A stretch of 64,000 nucleotides of DNA from Polyodon spathula (GCF_017654505.1 NC_054543.1:26600747-26664746); one strand, 5' to 3'. Shown: positions 18,459 through 33,077, numbered from the stretch's first letter. Numbers and translations are program-made. Notes: a model not told the origin generated them from the sequence alone.

Positions 18459-19560
18459 AAGAACATAAGAACATAAGAAAGTTTACAAACGAGAGGAGGC
18501 CATTCGGTCCATCTTGCTCGTTTGGTTGTTAGTAGCTTATTGATCCCAAAATCTCATCAAGCAGCTTCTTGAAGGATCCCAGGGCGTCAGCTTCAACAAC
18601 ATTACTGGGGAGTTGATTCCAGACCCTCACAATTCTCTGTGTAAAAAAGTGCCTCCTATTTTCTGTTCTGAATGCCCCTTTGTCTAAACTCCATTTGTGA
18701 CCCCTGGTGCTTGTTTCTTTTTTCAGGCTGAAAAAGTCCCTTGGGTCGACACTGTCAATACCTTTTAGAATTTTGAATGCTTGAATTACGTCGCCACGTA
18801 GTCTTCTTTGTTCAAGACTGAACAGATTCAATTCTTTTAGCCTGTCTGCATATGACATGCCTTTTAAACCTGGAATAACTCTGGTTGTTCTTCTTTGCAC
18901 TCTTTCTAGAGCAGCAATATTTTTTTTATAATGAGGTGATCATAACTGAACACAATATTCAAGATAAGGTCTTACTAATGCATTGTACAATTTTAACATT
19001 ACTTCCCTTGATTTAAATTCAACAGTTTTCATAATGTATTCAAGCATCTTGTTAGCCTTTTTTATAGCTTCCCCACATTGTCTAGATGAAGAAATTTTTG
19101 AGTCAACAAAAACTCTAGGTCTTTTTCATAGATTCCTTCTCCAATTTCAGTATCTCCCATATGAAATTTATAATGCACATTTTTCCTACGTGCAGTACCT
19201 TACACTCTTCTCTATTAAATGTCATTTGCCATGTGTCTGCACAGTTCTGAATCTTGTCTAGATCATTTTGAATGACCTTTGCTGCTGCAACAGTGTTTGC
19301 CACTCCTGCTATTTTTGTGTTGTCTGCGAATTTAATGTTTGCTTACTATACCAGAATCTAAATCATTAATGTAGATTAGGAATAGCAGAGGACCTAATAC
19401 TGATCCCTGTGGTACTCTACTGGTTACCACACTCCATTCTGAGGTTTCTCCTCTAATCAGTACTTTCTGTTTTCTACATGTTAACCACTCCCTAATCCAT
19501 GTACATGTGTTTCCTTGAATCCTCTGCATTCAGTTTGAGAATTAATCTTTTATGCGGGAC
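18459..19560 (-). mobile_element. CR1 LINE copy B, 5'-truncated
   Basis: The minus strand encodes the RT middle ([13 protein letters not shown], about 19430), an interrupted FADD region and the ORF2 C-terminus ending L-G-S-I-S-Y at 18529. The 3' tail is two AACATAAG units at 18459-18475. Multiple indels relative to copy F break the frame, including loss of bases at the FADD box near 19330. Confidence 0.9.
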
Positions 19561-21171
19561 CAAGCCTCTCCCAGGACAACTGGAAGCTGCTAGAGACTAG
19601 AAGATGCTGGCAGATGTTGGTCAATGGCTTATTTTTCCACCTCAGATTGCCACCACTAACCTTCAACCAGACATTGTCTTGTGATTTGGATCAGCACGCC
19701 TTGTTCATCTGGTAGAGTTAACAGTGTCAAGGGAGGATGCTGTGGATGAGGTGTATGAGAGGAAGAAACTTTGGTATGCTCAACTAGCTGCTGAAGTGGA
19801 ACAGCGAGGATGGAGAGTCCAAGTTTACCCAGTGGATGTGGGTTGTCGAGGATTTGTGGCACACTCTACAACCTGGTATCTTAGAGATGTTGGGTTCAGT
19901 GGCCAAGAATTTATCTGAAGCAGCAGAAAGGAGCAGCAACTGGCTATGGTTGAGACGGAAATATTCTGGCTGGGGATCTCAAGCACAATAGAAAGAAAGC
20001 AAAGCTGATGTATAGGTAAGTAAGCTGGGCTGAGCTGAGTGGGGGACGGAGGGGGGTGATGCTGGGATGCCAGAGTCACTGTTGAGCCCTCTTGAGGTGT
20101 CATGGGCTAGTCGACGAAACACAGAGGACAGAAGGTGCCCACTTGAAGACCCCAGAGATATACTCTACTTAGTTCAATCCAGACGGTTGTCATGCTGAAT
20201 TGCTGGGAAGACCGCACTGTCGTAGCTCCCGGAGCCAGCATCACAGCCATTGTGTGTGATGATGCGCTGGGGAGAAAAAATAAGCTGAGCCCTGGAGCCA
20301 GCATTACACTTTAGCTGTCAACACCAGGCAGAAGGATATCTACATCATCAGATGGAAAGAAACACAAATGGATGGAGGTGCAGATGGATCACATTAGTTT
20401 ACTCTAAAGCTACATCTTAGTTGGTGGTTATCTTGGTGAGAGCCGAGTTCAAATCAGCATGAAGTTTTTAACATCTACTCTCATGTAATGGAAATCATGG
20501 TGCTGACACTGGTAATTATTGCTGCTGACACTGGTGGGTTATTGCTGCCTTTGACACTGGTGTTACTGCTGCTGACACTGGTGTTTATTGCTGCTGACAC
20601 TGGTGGTTAATGTTGCTGACATATTGTAGCTGTAAAGATAGAGATAGTAAAGAAAAAGCTTCCTCAACTCTGAATAAAAAGAAACAAGTCTATATATTAT
20701 ATCTTCATTATTCAATTTTGGAACAGAAGACTGCTCAACACTTATCAGCATGAGCCTCTCAACAGGGTGCGAAATATAACCGACTGCAACAGCAGCACAT
20801 CTGATCTAAAACCCATTCACAAACTTGCTCAGAGTCAGCTGGCACATTCTGTCACAATTCTGTTTTATTCTGTCTGTTGTCCTGTGAGAAAATGACTCAT
20901 TAACATAATGTATTATTGTTGCCATTCTTTTTACTGTGTACCTCCCAGCACTAAGCCACGAGAATGATGTCTTGTACCGTTGGTTATAGACTGGCAAACA
21001 GAGGCAGAGATGCTGTTAGACTGAGCTCAATATGACCCCACTTCCAGGATTTTTCAATCACACATGTTCACTTTTCATTTTTAAGTCTGTGAGCCCTGTG
21101 CCAACTCAAAAACCTTTAAAAAGAAAGAAGGAAGAAGAAACAAGAGATGTCTAAAGCGGCAGTGAAGTAAG
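19561..21171. other. No recognisable gene
   Basis: Only short frames are present. The one structured item is the small tandem repeat at 20505-20620. Confidence 0.4.
20505..20620. repeat. About 27-bp tandem repeat (GCTGCTGACACTGGTG)
   Basis: Five imperfect units share GCTGCTGACACTGGTG followed by variable TTATT/TTACT spacers. Confidence 0.75.
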
Positions 21172-21172
21172 A

Positions 21173-21197
21173 TAATAATAATAATAATAATAATAAT
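21173..21197. repeat. (ATA)n microsatellite
   Basis: About eight trinucleotide copies. Confidence 0.85.
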
Positions 21198-21335
21198 GTG
21201 AACTTACAGTTGTCAAGTACAATAATGAAGTAAGGATGAAATTAGACATGCATTTTATCCTTCGTTGTACATAAATAAAATGCATTTTATCCCTCTTTGT
21301 GTACATAAACAAAAACTTTGCCTTTCCCAGTCTAT

Positions 21336-21627
21336 CGACCCATGGGACTTTTTCGACCTGAAAAAAGAAACAAGGACCAGGGGTCACAAATGGAGATTAG
21401 ACAAAGGGGCACTCAGAACAGAAAATAGGAGGCACTTTTTTACACAGAGAATCGTGAGGGTCTGGAATCAACTCCCCAGTAATGTTGTTGAAGCTGCCAC
21501 CCTGGGATCCTTCAAGAAGCTGCTTGATGAGATTTTGGGATCAATAAGCTACTAACAACCAAACGAGCAAGATGGACCGAATGGCCTCCTCTCATTTGTA
21601 AACTTTCTTATGTTCTTATGTTCTTAT
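21336..21627 (+). mobile_element. CR1 LINE copy C, very short 3' fragment
   Basis: It covers only the last about 70 codons of ORF2 (from D-P-W-D-F-F-D-L-K-K to L-G-S-I-S-Y, stop at 21553-21555), the 3' UTR and about three ATGTTCTT tail units. It is strongly 5'-truncated. Confidence 0.92.
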
Positions 21628-23376
21628 GTATTGTATAATTCATGTTACAGATTTGTTCTAGGCTGTTCCCCTTTTGACATATCATTGACATATGTACATA
21701 AAATTAGGCTGGTTGTCTCCTTTGAACTGGAGTTTTTTTTCATTAATATTGTTCTGTATTTAAGGTTTTTAAAGTTTATTACCTCTTTATTAGTGATCTG
21801 GTAGAAAGCACAAACATTGGCTATAGTTTACGCTCTCAGGATTCTGTTAATTTGGCTGTTCCAAGGTTTCGAACACATAAGGAGAACTATTTTTTGCATA
21901 TCAACTTGCGAAGACGTGGAATTGCTTCCATCATAGTATCAAGGAGGAATTTGATTATCTTTTCTCCTCTAGTTTAAGGGAAATTCAAATGCAATGTAGT
22001 GCTTGATTTTAAACAAAATCCATTCATGCAGTTTTCTCAGTAATTCAGCCTCTTTTGGCTTGAAAAGAAAAACCTGTTCCTAGTAAAAATTTCCTTTACT
22101 TTGAAATCACCCTCACCTTTCTGGTTGCCTTTGTTGATACAGTAATTTTGTCTTCTCTGTGATCAGCATGCTACTTATAAATGTGCCTATCTGGTTGCAT
22201 TGCTCCCAAGATTGAGTGACTGCATACTTACGGTTGAATGTGTGGTGTTTGGTAGACTGGTCAGTTCATGACTCTGAGGTCCTAGTGTACCGTTCTTAGA
22301 TATCTGTATGCTGCGGATTAAGTTTGAACCACACATGTTTTTATTGTGGTGTTTGTACATTGTAATTGTTTATTGTTTCCCAGGACCCATTGGAAGAATG
22401 TCTGAATGAATAAGGTAGCCTAGGGAGCATGATGTAAGTCTTGTAAGATATAATTTAGTCTAGGGGTCCCACTACGCCCGACAGCTGAGGTGAGCATAGG
22501 CTGTATCCTCCAAGGCAGGGAGGATAGGACACCACACCCTAAAGAGGAACTCAGAGAAGATAAAAACAATGCAGACAAAAAGGGATGAGACCTATCCTGG
22601 GGTTTAAATTGTGAGACTGATTACTGATTATATTTTTGCAGTATACCATGCTTTTCCCATGGTTCTATTATGTGTTTTCCATAGTTTACCCTGGCCTCAC
22701 TATAAGGTGACAATCTATTTTGGAGGCTGTTGTGCTTCTGTATTCAAAGGTTTTGTAAGTTTGACCTTGCTGCAGGGTAGTGGTAACTGGTTTTCAGAAT
22801 AGTATCTCAACTGATTTTAGTACTGTGAACTGCTAACAAGGGGTCAGTTTATGTATTTCTTAGAAGGGTCCCCTTTTGATTTTAGGGGTCTCAACTCAAT
22901 ATGAACTGCAGATGTAAATCATAAATGACTAATGTGGTTTTTTTCATTGGATTAATCTGGGTTTAATTAAAAAAATCATGCAAAACGTATTAACATTTTA
23001 ATTTGCAGGCTGTTTCTAACAAAATGTAGTGCATTATTTCATGGGAATCAAAAGGGTAAATGTAATTTAATTTGTTACCCATAAACCATGTTAACCTTGA
23101 TTGAAATGTTTCATTTTGTCATAAGAAAGCTCAAGAAACTAAAATATTTCACGTTTAGATTTATCAATTACAGTATTACATTGATGACAACGGTAAATAT
23201 TTGTAATCAGTTGCTACTTAGGGTTAAATTTTAAAGCAATGGGTGCTGACATTGTTATGAATAGGGCCCATTGTAACATAATTAACATTGATCACAATAG
23301 TCCACAAATATTTTGTCAGTGCCATGTACTATGGGTTTCAATGCACTAAATGCAAATCTGGTTACTGGTCTTCATC
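21628..23376. other. No gene; probable tubulin 3' UTR at right end
   Basis: No coding feature was recognised. The 100-300 bases below 23377 should hold the 3' UTR of alpha-tubulin unit 2, which is transcribed leftward. A clear polyadenylation signal could not be assigned. Confidence 0.4.
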
Positions 23377-25367
<1,991 letters not shown>

Positions 25368-25565
25368 TCACATTGTAGGATACATTTATTCTTCGGGAAT
25401 TGTGAAAACCTTTTAGTCAGGAAAACAATAAAAAATATCTAAGGGAGGGGGTAAATCTTTTGGAAAATAGTAGGTCTATGGTGATAGATCACATTCTGTC
25501 CGTGCTCACATTATGAATTATTACAATGAAACATCAAAAACATCAGACCAGATTTGTTGTCTGGT

Positions 25566-25575
25566 GACTATATAA

Positions 25576-25627
<52 letters not shown>
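25566..25627. repeat. (TA)n microsatellite left of Tc1 element 1
   Basis: The TA dinucleotide run adjoins the Tc1 left end; a matching run begins at its right end. It is presumably one microsatellite split by the insertion. Confidence 0.9.
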
Positions 25628-27213
25628 CAGTATTGTGCAAAAGTTTTAGGCAGGTGTGAAAAAATGCTGTAAAGTAAGAATGTTTTCAAAAATAGACATG
25701 TTAATAGATTATATTTATCAATTAACTAAATGCAAAGTGAGTGAACAGAAGTCAATATTTGGTGTGACCACCCTTTGCCTTCAAAACAGCATCAATTCTT
25801 CTAGGTACACTTGCACAAAGTCAGGGATTTTGTAGGCATATAGTCAGGTGTATGATTAAACAATTATACCAAACAGGTACTAATGATCATCAATTCAATA
25901 AGTAGGTTGAAACACAATCATTAACTGAAACAGAAACTGCTGTGTAGGAGGAATAAAACTGGGTGAGGAACAGCCAAACTCAGCTAACAAGGTGAGGTTG
26001 CTGAAGACAGTTTACTGTCAAAAGTCATACACCATGGCAAGACTGAGCACAGCAACAAGACACAAGGTAGTTATACTGCATCAGCAAGGTCTCTCCCAGG
26101 CAGAAATTTCAAGGCAGACAGGGGTTTCCAGACGTGCTGTCCAAGCTCTTTTGAAGAAGCATAAAGAAACGAGCAACATTGAGGAGCATAAACGCAGTGA
26201 TCGGTCAAGGAAACTTACTGCAGCAGATGAAAGACACATCATGCTTACTTCCCTTCACAATCGGAAGATGTCCAGCAGTGCCATCAGCTCAGAATTGGCA
26301 GAAAACAGTGGGACCCTGGTACACCCATCTACTGTCCGGAGAAGTCTGGTCAGAAGTGGCCTTCATGGAAGACTTGCGGCCAAAAAGCCATACCTCCAAC
26401 GTGGAAACAAGGCCAAGCGACTCAACTATGCATGAAAACACAGGAACTGGGGTGCATAAAAATGGCAGCAGGTGCTCTGGACTGATGAGTCAAAATTTGA
26501 AATATCTGGCTGTAGCAGAAGGCAGTTTGTTCGCCGAAGAGCTGGAGAGCGGTACACGAATAAGTGTCTGCAGGCAACAGTCAAGCATGGTGGAGGTTCC
26601 CTGCAAGTTTGGGGCTGCATTTCTGCAAATGGAGTTGGGGATTTTGTCAGAATTAATGGTCTCCTCAATGCTGAGAAGTACAGGCAGATACTTATCCATC
26701 ATGCAATACCATCAGGGAGGCATCTGATTGGCCCCAAATTTATTCTGCACCATGACAATAACCCCAAACATACAGCAAAAGTCATTAAGAACTATCTTCA
26801 GCGTAAAGAAGAACAAGGGGTCCTGGAAGTGATGGTTTGGCCCCCACAGAGCCCTGATCTCAACATCATCGAATCTGTCTGGGATTTCATGAAGAGAGAG
26901 AAGCAACTGAGGCTGCCTAAATCCACAGAACTGTAGTTAGTTCTCCAAGATGTTTGGGCCAACCTACCTGCCGAGTTCCTTCAAAAACTGTGTGCAAGTG
27001 TACCTAGAAGAATTGATGCTGTTTTGAAGGCAAAGGGTGGTCACACCAAATATTGATTTGATTTAGATTTTTCTTCTGTTCACTCACTTTGCATTTTGTT
27101 AATTGATAAATATAATCTATTAACAATAAATATAATCTATTAACATGTCTATTTTTGAAAGCATTCTTACTTTACAGCATTTTTTCACACCTGCCTAAAA
27201 CTTTTGCACAGTA

Positions 27214-27216
<3 letters not shown>
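25628..27216 (+). mobile_element. Tc1-type transposon 1 (1589 bp), complete ends
   Basis: The outer ends are CAGTATTGTGCAAAAG (left) and, inverted, CAGTACTGTGCAAAAG (right), each bordered by a TA target duplication. The inverted repeats are about 200 bp (25628-25825 and about 27000-27216) and the right one carries an extra ATAATCTATTAACA-type duplication near 27110-27145. The right repeat includes the 3' end of the transposase gene. Length and structure fit a full Tc1 element. The transposase has stop codons, so the copy is non-autonomous but could be mobilised in trans. Confidence 0.93.
26034..27056 (+). pseudogene. Tc1 transposase with three in-frame stops
   Basis: This is a DDE transposase for cut-and-paste movement. 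One continuous frame of 340 codons (the usual Tc1 length) runs from ATG at 26034 to TGA at 27054-27056. It is interrupted only by TGA at 26433, TAA at 26457 and TAG at 26934, with no frameshift. The N-terminal paired-like helix-turn-helix region is visible (H-Q-Q-G-L-S-Q-A-E-I-S-R, then G-V-S-R-R-A-V). All three catalytic acids remain: D in L-W-T-D-E-S-K, D in H-H-D-N-N-P-K-H, and E in S-P-D-L-N-I-I-E-S-V-W with D34E-type spacing. Damage by point nonsense mutation alone suggests a fairly young copy. Confidence 0.92.
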
Positions 27217-27302
<86 letters not shown>

Positions 27303-27305
27303 TAT
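27217..27305. repeat. (TA)n microsatellite right of Tc1 element 1
   Basis: About 43 TA units with one GT interruption near 27284. Confidence 0.9.
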
Positions 27306-27444
27306 TAGGGCTGCTGCGATTAATAAATTAATTGTATGGAGTAATAAACTAAGAGTTGATCGCAGATTCATTTTTTTAAAGATTAAATTTTGCAGTTCAG
27401 TTTTTGCATATAAATTAAAATCAATCGATAGAACTATATTTTCT

Positions 27445-27670
27445 TTGTGGCAGTCCAATTATTAGTGAGCGGAGGCGGGACATAAACAGTGAAGGTCTTT
27501 AGTAGATTTAACCAATGGGAGAGTCAAAGATCTGCCCCTTGTTATACGGTGTCCAATCATGAGTGAGCAGAGGCAGGACATAATTGGGAGTTTAACCAAT
27601 AGCAAATAAAAAATCTGCCCTGTTTTACAGCTGTCCAGTCATGAGTGAACAGAGGCAGGACATAAATATG
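27445..27670. repeat. Three diverged tandem units of about 85-100 bp
   Basis: The block GTCCAATCATGAGTGAGCAG followed by AGGCAGGACATAA occurs at about 27450, 27550 and 27634, each preceded by CTGCCC...TTATAC-type sequence. Function unknown; it may be part of a non-autonomous transposon. Confidence 0.7.
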
Positions 27671-28070
27671 TTACGATAGGGTGTAAGCATAGTTAAATTT
27701 CACACGATATTGCTTATCATAGAGATGGTTATGGAGAATTATATTGAGAACTTCAAAGTAATATTTCAAATTGCTTTTTACAAATTAAAAACAAAATGTC
27801 ATAGACAATGGAGACATTGTAATTAATTTGGTTACGAATCAATTTTCAAGAACTTTCTCAGTAAAAAATTGAGGTGTTCACCAGAAATACTTGAACTGAT
27901 GAAGGCACCAATTCTTCAAATAGAGGTAATTACCCTATGTGTAATTGCATCACAAAAGCACTCACTTGTCAATAGCCACAGTATTATCAGGTACCTGTAA
28001 CAAGATTCCGAATGGCTTAATCTTGGTACTTCAGGTTCTGCTAGATTCAGAAGTATAAGTAAACAACCTA
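27671..28070. other. AT-rich, no recognisable gene
   Basis: Short frames only. Confidence 0.4.
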
Positions 28071-29654
28071 CAGTGCCTATAGAAAGTCTACACCCCCTTT
28101 CAAAATGTTCCTCTTTTGTTGCGTTTAGCCTGGAATTAAAATGCTTTTTTTTTCATTTATCTACACATCCTACCCCACAACTTGCAAGTGAAAAAAATAT
28201 TCTAGAAATTTGTAGAAAACTAATTAAAAATAAAAACTGAAATAGCTTGTTTGGATAAGTGTCAACCCCCCTTGTAATAGCAATCCTAAATTACCTCTGG
28301 TGTAACGAATCGCCTTCAAAATCATAACACCAAGTTAAGTGGCCTCCACTGGCATCAAATTGTAGTGATTCACATGATTTCAGGATAAATTCAGCAGTTC
28401 CTGTAGGTTCCCTCTGCTGGGTAGTGCATTTCAAAACAGACTCATCCATGAGCACCAAGGCGCTTTCAAAAGAACTCCAGGACAAAGTTGTTGAAAGGCA
28501 CAGATCAGGGGGGGTATAAAAAAAATATCAAAGAGATTGAATATCCCTTGGAGCACGGTCAAGACGATTATTAAGAAGTGGAAGGTGTATGGCACCATCA
28601 AGCCCCTGCCTATATCAGGCCGTTCCTCCAAACTGCATGACCGAGCAAGAAGGAGACTGAGTAGAGAGGCTACCAAGAGGCCAATGCCAACTTTGCAAGA
28701 GCTACAAGCTTTCATGACCAAGACTGATCAAACTGTGCATGTGACAGCAATGTCCAAAGCACTCCACAAATCTGGCCTGAAAGGTAGGGTGGAAAGAAGG
28801 AAGCCATTACTCAAGAAGGTATGCAAAAAAACACTCAGGAGATTCTGTAGCCATGTGGCAAAAAGTTTTGTGGTCTGACAAAACTAAAATGGAACTTTTT
28901 GGCCTAAATGCAAAGCATTATGTCTGGCGCAAACCCAACACAGCGCATCACCCAAAGAACACCATCCCTACTGTGAAGCATGGTGGTCGCAGCATCATGT
29001 TATGGGGATGTTTCTCATCGGCAGGGACTGGGGCACTTGTCAGGGTAGGTGAAATTGAATGGAGTAAATTACAGAGAAATCCTTGAGGAAAACCTGCTGC
29101 CCTCTGCAAGAAAGCTGAAACTGGGACGGAAGTTCACCTTTCAGCATGACAACAACCCAAAGCACACAGCCAAAGCTACACTGGAGTGGCTAAGGAACGA
29201 AAAGGTAAATGTCCTTAAGTGGCCCAGTCACAGCCCAGACCTAAATCCAATCGAAAATTTGTGGCATGACTTGAAAATTCCTGTCCATCAATGCTCCACT
29301 TGACAGAGCTTGAACAGTTTTGTAAAGAAGAATGGTCAAATACTGTCAAATCTAGGTGTGCAAAGTTGGTACAGACCTATCCCAACAGACTCACCATTGT
29401 AATTGCTGCCAAAAGTAGCAATTACAGCAAGTATTAACTCAAGTATTAACACTAATATTTAACTCGGGGGGTGGAGACTTATCCAATTACAATCTTTCAG
29501 TTTTGTATTTTTAATATATAATTTTTTTCTCAATATTTTTTTTTCCCCTTAACAGTGTGGAGTGAAAAATCCTTATTTAACATGAAACTCTGAGGCACTG
29601 ACACAACAAAATGTGAAAAAATTTCAAGGGGGTGTAGACTTTCTATAGGTACTG
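28071..29654 (+). mobile_element. Tc1-type transposon 2 (1584 bp), complete ends
   Basis: The left end is CAGTGCCTATAGAAAGTCTA and the right end is its inverted counterpart (CAGTACCTATAGAAAGTCTA), both bordered by TA. The inverted ends are followed by CACCCCCTT, as in a second fish Tc1 lineage distinct from element 1. The transposase inside is frameshifted. Confidence 0.92.
28448..29430 (+). pseudogene. Tc1 transposase, frameshifted
   Basis: The start M-S-T-K-A-L-S-K-E-L-Q-D-K-V-V at 28448 runs into a frameshift at the G and A homopolymers (28508-28526). It continues as N-I-P-W-S-T-V-K-T-I-I-K-K-W (helix-turn-helix), then breaks again near 28820-28860 and near 29080. Catalytic residues are partly intact: D in L-W-S-D-K-T-K, D in [10 protein letters not shown] in [12 protein letters not shown] further deletion after [12 protein letters not shown] scrambles the C-terminus. 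It is inactive. Confidence 0.88.
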
Positions 29655-29818
29655 TATGTTCTGTGAAAATGTGTTATATAAATAATAATAAAAATGCTTT
29701 TAAAAAGACCACATTCCAATTGTTTTTTTTTGGGTAATTTTTTAAGATTCTATTGATTTTTTAGTACTATGCAGGACAGCCACCATAATATTGTTACCTT
29801 TCTTAAAAATGTGCACAG

Positions 29819-30538
29819 ATGAATGTACATTATAAATATCATATGGGAGATATTGAAATTGGAGAAGGAATCTATGAAAAAGACCTAGGAGTTTTTGTTG
29901 ACTCAGAAATGTCTTCATCTAGACAATGTGGGGAAGCTATAAAAAAGGCTAACAAGATGCTCGGATACATTGTGAAAAGTGTTGAATTTAAATCAAGGGA
30001 AGTAATGTTAAAACTGTACAATGCACTAGTAAGACCTCATCTTGAATATTGTGTTCAGTTCTGGTCACCTCGCTATAAAAAAGATATTGCTGCTCTAGAA
30101 AGAGTGCAAAGAAGAGAGACCAGAATTATTCCGGGCTTAAAAGGCATGTCATATGCAGACAGGCTAAAAGAATTGAATCTGTTCAGTCTTGAACAAAGAA
30201 GACTACGTGGCGACCTAATTCAAGCATTCAAAATTCTAAAAGGTATTGACAGTGTCGACCCAAGGGACTTTTTCAGCCTGAAAAAAGAAACAAGGACCAG
30301 GGGTCACAAATGGAGTTTAGAAAAAGGGGCATTCAGAACAGAAAATAGGAGACACTTTTTTACACAGAGAATTGTGAGGGTCTGGAATCAACTCCCCAGT
30401 AATGTTGTTGAAGCTGACACCCTGGGATCCTTCAAGAAGCTGCTTGATGAGATTTTGGGATCAATAAGCTACTAACAACCAAACGAGCAAGATGGGCCGA
30501 ATGGCCTCCTCTCGTTTGTAAACTTTCTTATGTTCTTA
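29819..30538 (+). mobile_element. CR1 LINE copy D, 5'-truncated, clean ORF2 end
   Basis: It begins at N-V-H-Y-K-Y-H-M-G-D inside ORF2, downstream of the RT catalytic box. It stays open for 218 codons to the stop at 30473-30475, followed by the 3' UTR and one ATGTTCTT tail. The ORF2 C-terminal domain is uninterrupted, so this copy is young. The 5' junction is near 29820. Confidence 0.92.
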
Positions 30539-30564
30539 ATCTAAAATGAATCGATTGACGGGTC

Positions 30565-30568
<4 letters not shown>

Positions 30569-30654
<86 letters not shown>

Positions 30655-30686
30655 TACAAACACACACACACACACACACACACACA
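30569..30686. repeat. (TA)n(CA)n compound microsatellite
   Basis: About 38 TA units are followed by CA units and a short interruption. Confidence 0.92.
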
Positions 30687-30785
30687 AATATACAGACAAT
30701 TTATCAATATCTGATACGTCTTTTCATCTGTCATTTCTCTTTGTATCCTTATTTTTCTTCTATTTTCTTTTTCCGTTTTGTTTAA

Positions 30786-30838
30786 TTTCTGTAAGTCTCT
30801 TTGGATAAAACCGTCTGCTAAATAATTAATAATAATAA
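30786..30838 (+). mobile_element. SINE/L2-type 3' tail fragment
   Basis: The core GTAAGTCTCTTTGGATAAAA with CCGTCTGCTAAATAA is the widely shared SINE/LINE tail in fishes. It ends in AATAATAATAATT. A related but diverged tail is at 58382-58415. Confidence 0.65.
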
Positions 30839-32364
30839 TTTGATTTTGTATCTTGGGGTAGTATTAAATAACTGATGGTGAATCATCTGGATTTTGTTTC
30901 CGAGTTTCCGAGGGTGGGGGGGGTAATAATTAGGGCTGTCAGTTAATTGCAGTTAACTTCTGCGATTAACACGTTAGATTTTGGGGAGAATAACTCACAC
31001 TCCTATCTTATCCCTCTTAGCAATACTGTAAAGCCATAAATATTTGTGAGCATTTTATATGCATGTTGTGCGTATGAAAAAAAAGCTAACATTTTTGGTA
31101 CATATTACGTATTGCAAGTGTACTGATATAATGCAACAGGTCGCCAACATTTCTTAAGCAAAATAGGTTACCTTTCAATTTGAAGATGGCCACCAAAGCA
31201 TTGTTAAAACTCCTGCCTATTGGTAGGTGTTACTGAGCTCTTTCTATCAAAGCTGCTGATAGGCCCTCTCCTCTCGGTGAAGCACTTGGTCCTGCCTCCC
31301 GAGGGTACTTAACCGTCACTTAGGGAAGATTCATTCTCTTTCGTGTCTCACAATTGGTATGGTAAGACCTCTCTGTGTTGCATTGAGCCCTCTTTTCTCC
31401 TAAAAAGTGCTGCATAAACTATTGCTACTACTGGTCTTCACGCTTTTCCCAGAATCAGTGGTTTAAAAATTCATAGCCTTTTTATTCTATTTCTGACTAT
31501 TAGCACCTGCTCGCTCCACATGAAAGGCTGTTTCTCTCTGTCTGTCTTTCTTAGTATGGTAAGTATTATTGTTAAGAATTGTGTGTGTTTTTCACCCTTT
31601 CTTGCTTCAGAGAGCACTGTTACTCCACGGGGCCGGGCTTGCCTTGTCCTAGTTGTCAAGCTAGCCCACCAGCCACATGTGGGCCATGGTTGGACCTCAC
31701 ACAGAGGACTAGCCACACCATGGCTGCTTCAGCCGGGTCAGCCATATACTCCTCACCGAGAAGTCACATTTAGAACCCCTATGCAGTTATTAAACATTAA
31801 ATAACAGAAATGGCTTACTCTGTGTTTAGATCCCCAAATCCGTCCTCCATTTTCATTGCTAACTTGTCAAGTGCTTATAGGTCTCGGGTTTACAACAGCC
31901 GTTTAAAGAATGATTCGGACGGGACTAAAAAATAAGAGTCGCCAATTATGTTTTGTATTTTCTATAACATCTATATTAATCTTCAACTTGGAAGTCTCAT
32001 CGCACATCAGTTTGAACAATAAGTGCACAGATCTTCTCCATTCAAAGGAGTCGAAGGCGGAACCTGGTGTAAAAATGACAGGACTGCCCAATGACAACCA
32101 GATAGGGGCTTGACTGACTTTTTTTTTTAAGCGTGCTGTTGAGGCGGGCTGAAGCAACCAGCTCACTGGTCAGAGGCTAGCATTACATTGGTTGGGACGT
32201 GGCTTTACAGTGTCTGTGCTTTAAGGTGTGGTGTTGACTCAAATCATTTCAGAAAGATGTATTTAAAGTTAAAATGATTCTCTATTTAAAAAAAAAAAAA
32301 AGTGTTATTCTGATGAAAGTTTCCATGGCTTTTAGGTGAAAGTAACAAAAATTAAATAATGAAT
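30839..32364. other. No recognisable gene
   Basis: Only short frames occur. A TTAGGGCTGTCAGTTAATTG motif near 30932 resembles ends of non-autonomous hAT elements, but no partner end was confirmed. Confidence 0.35.
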
Positions 32365-32472
32365 GACAATTCATTAAATGTTAAATTTAAGCAAGTATCG
32401 AATATTAAATTTTAGCATCAAATAATAAATACTAGCATTAAATATTAAATTCAAACATCAAATGTTAAATTT
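32365..32472. repeat. AT-rich 18-20 bp tandem repeat, left part
   Basis: Imperfect units of the form AATATTAAATACTAGCATCA repeat up to the CR1 copy E insertion and resume after it at 33078-33172. Confidence 0.75.
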
Positions 32473-33077
32473 GAACATAAGAACATAAAAACATAAGAAA
32501 GTTTACAAACGAGAGGAGGCCATTCGGTCCATCTTGCTCATTTGGTTGTTAGTAGCTTATTGATCCCAGAATCTCATCAAGCAACTTCTTGAAGGATCCC
32601 AGGGTGTCAGCTTCAACAACATTACTGGGGAGTTGATTCCAGACCCTCACAATTCTCTGTGTAAAAAAGTGCCTCCTATTTTCTGTTCTGAATGCCCCTT
32701 TGTCTAATCTCCATTGGTGACCCCTGGTCCTTGTTTCTTTTTTCAGGCTGAAAAAGTCCCTTGGGTCGACACTGTCAATACCTTTTAGAATTTTGAATGC
32801 TTGAATTACGTCGCCACGTAGTCTTCTTTGTTCAAGACTGAACAGATTCAATTCTTTTAGCCTGTCTGCATATGACATGCCTTTTAAACACGGAATAATT
32901 CTGGTCGCTCTTCTTTGCACTCTTTCTAGAGCAGCAATATCTTTTATAGCAAGGTGACCAGAACTGCACACAATATTCAAGATGAGGTCTTACTAGTGCA
33001 TTGTACAGTTTTAACATTACTTCCCTTGATTTAAATTCAACACTTTTCACAATGTATCCGAGCATCTTGTTAGCACA
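32473..33077 (-). mobile_element. CR1 LINE copy E, 5'-truncated
   Basis: It holds the ORF2 C-terminus (ending L-G-S-I-S-Y at 32549) and the 3' tail of AACATAAG-like units at 32474-32495. One small deletion near 32940 splits the frame. It interrupts the AT-rich tandem repeat. Confidence 0.92.

Noticed and set aside
27306..30570. One large hAT element ending near 27307 and 30560
   Set aside because: TTAGGGCTGCTGCGATTAAT and the reversed TTAGACCCGTCAATCGATTC resemble each other only weakly, and no 8-bp duplication was seen.
30546..30785. Frames of repeated Tyr-Ile at TA runs (also near 27200, 56900, 58800, 61750)
   Set aside because: Translation of (TA)n microsatellites.
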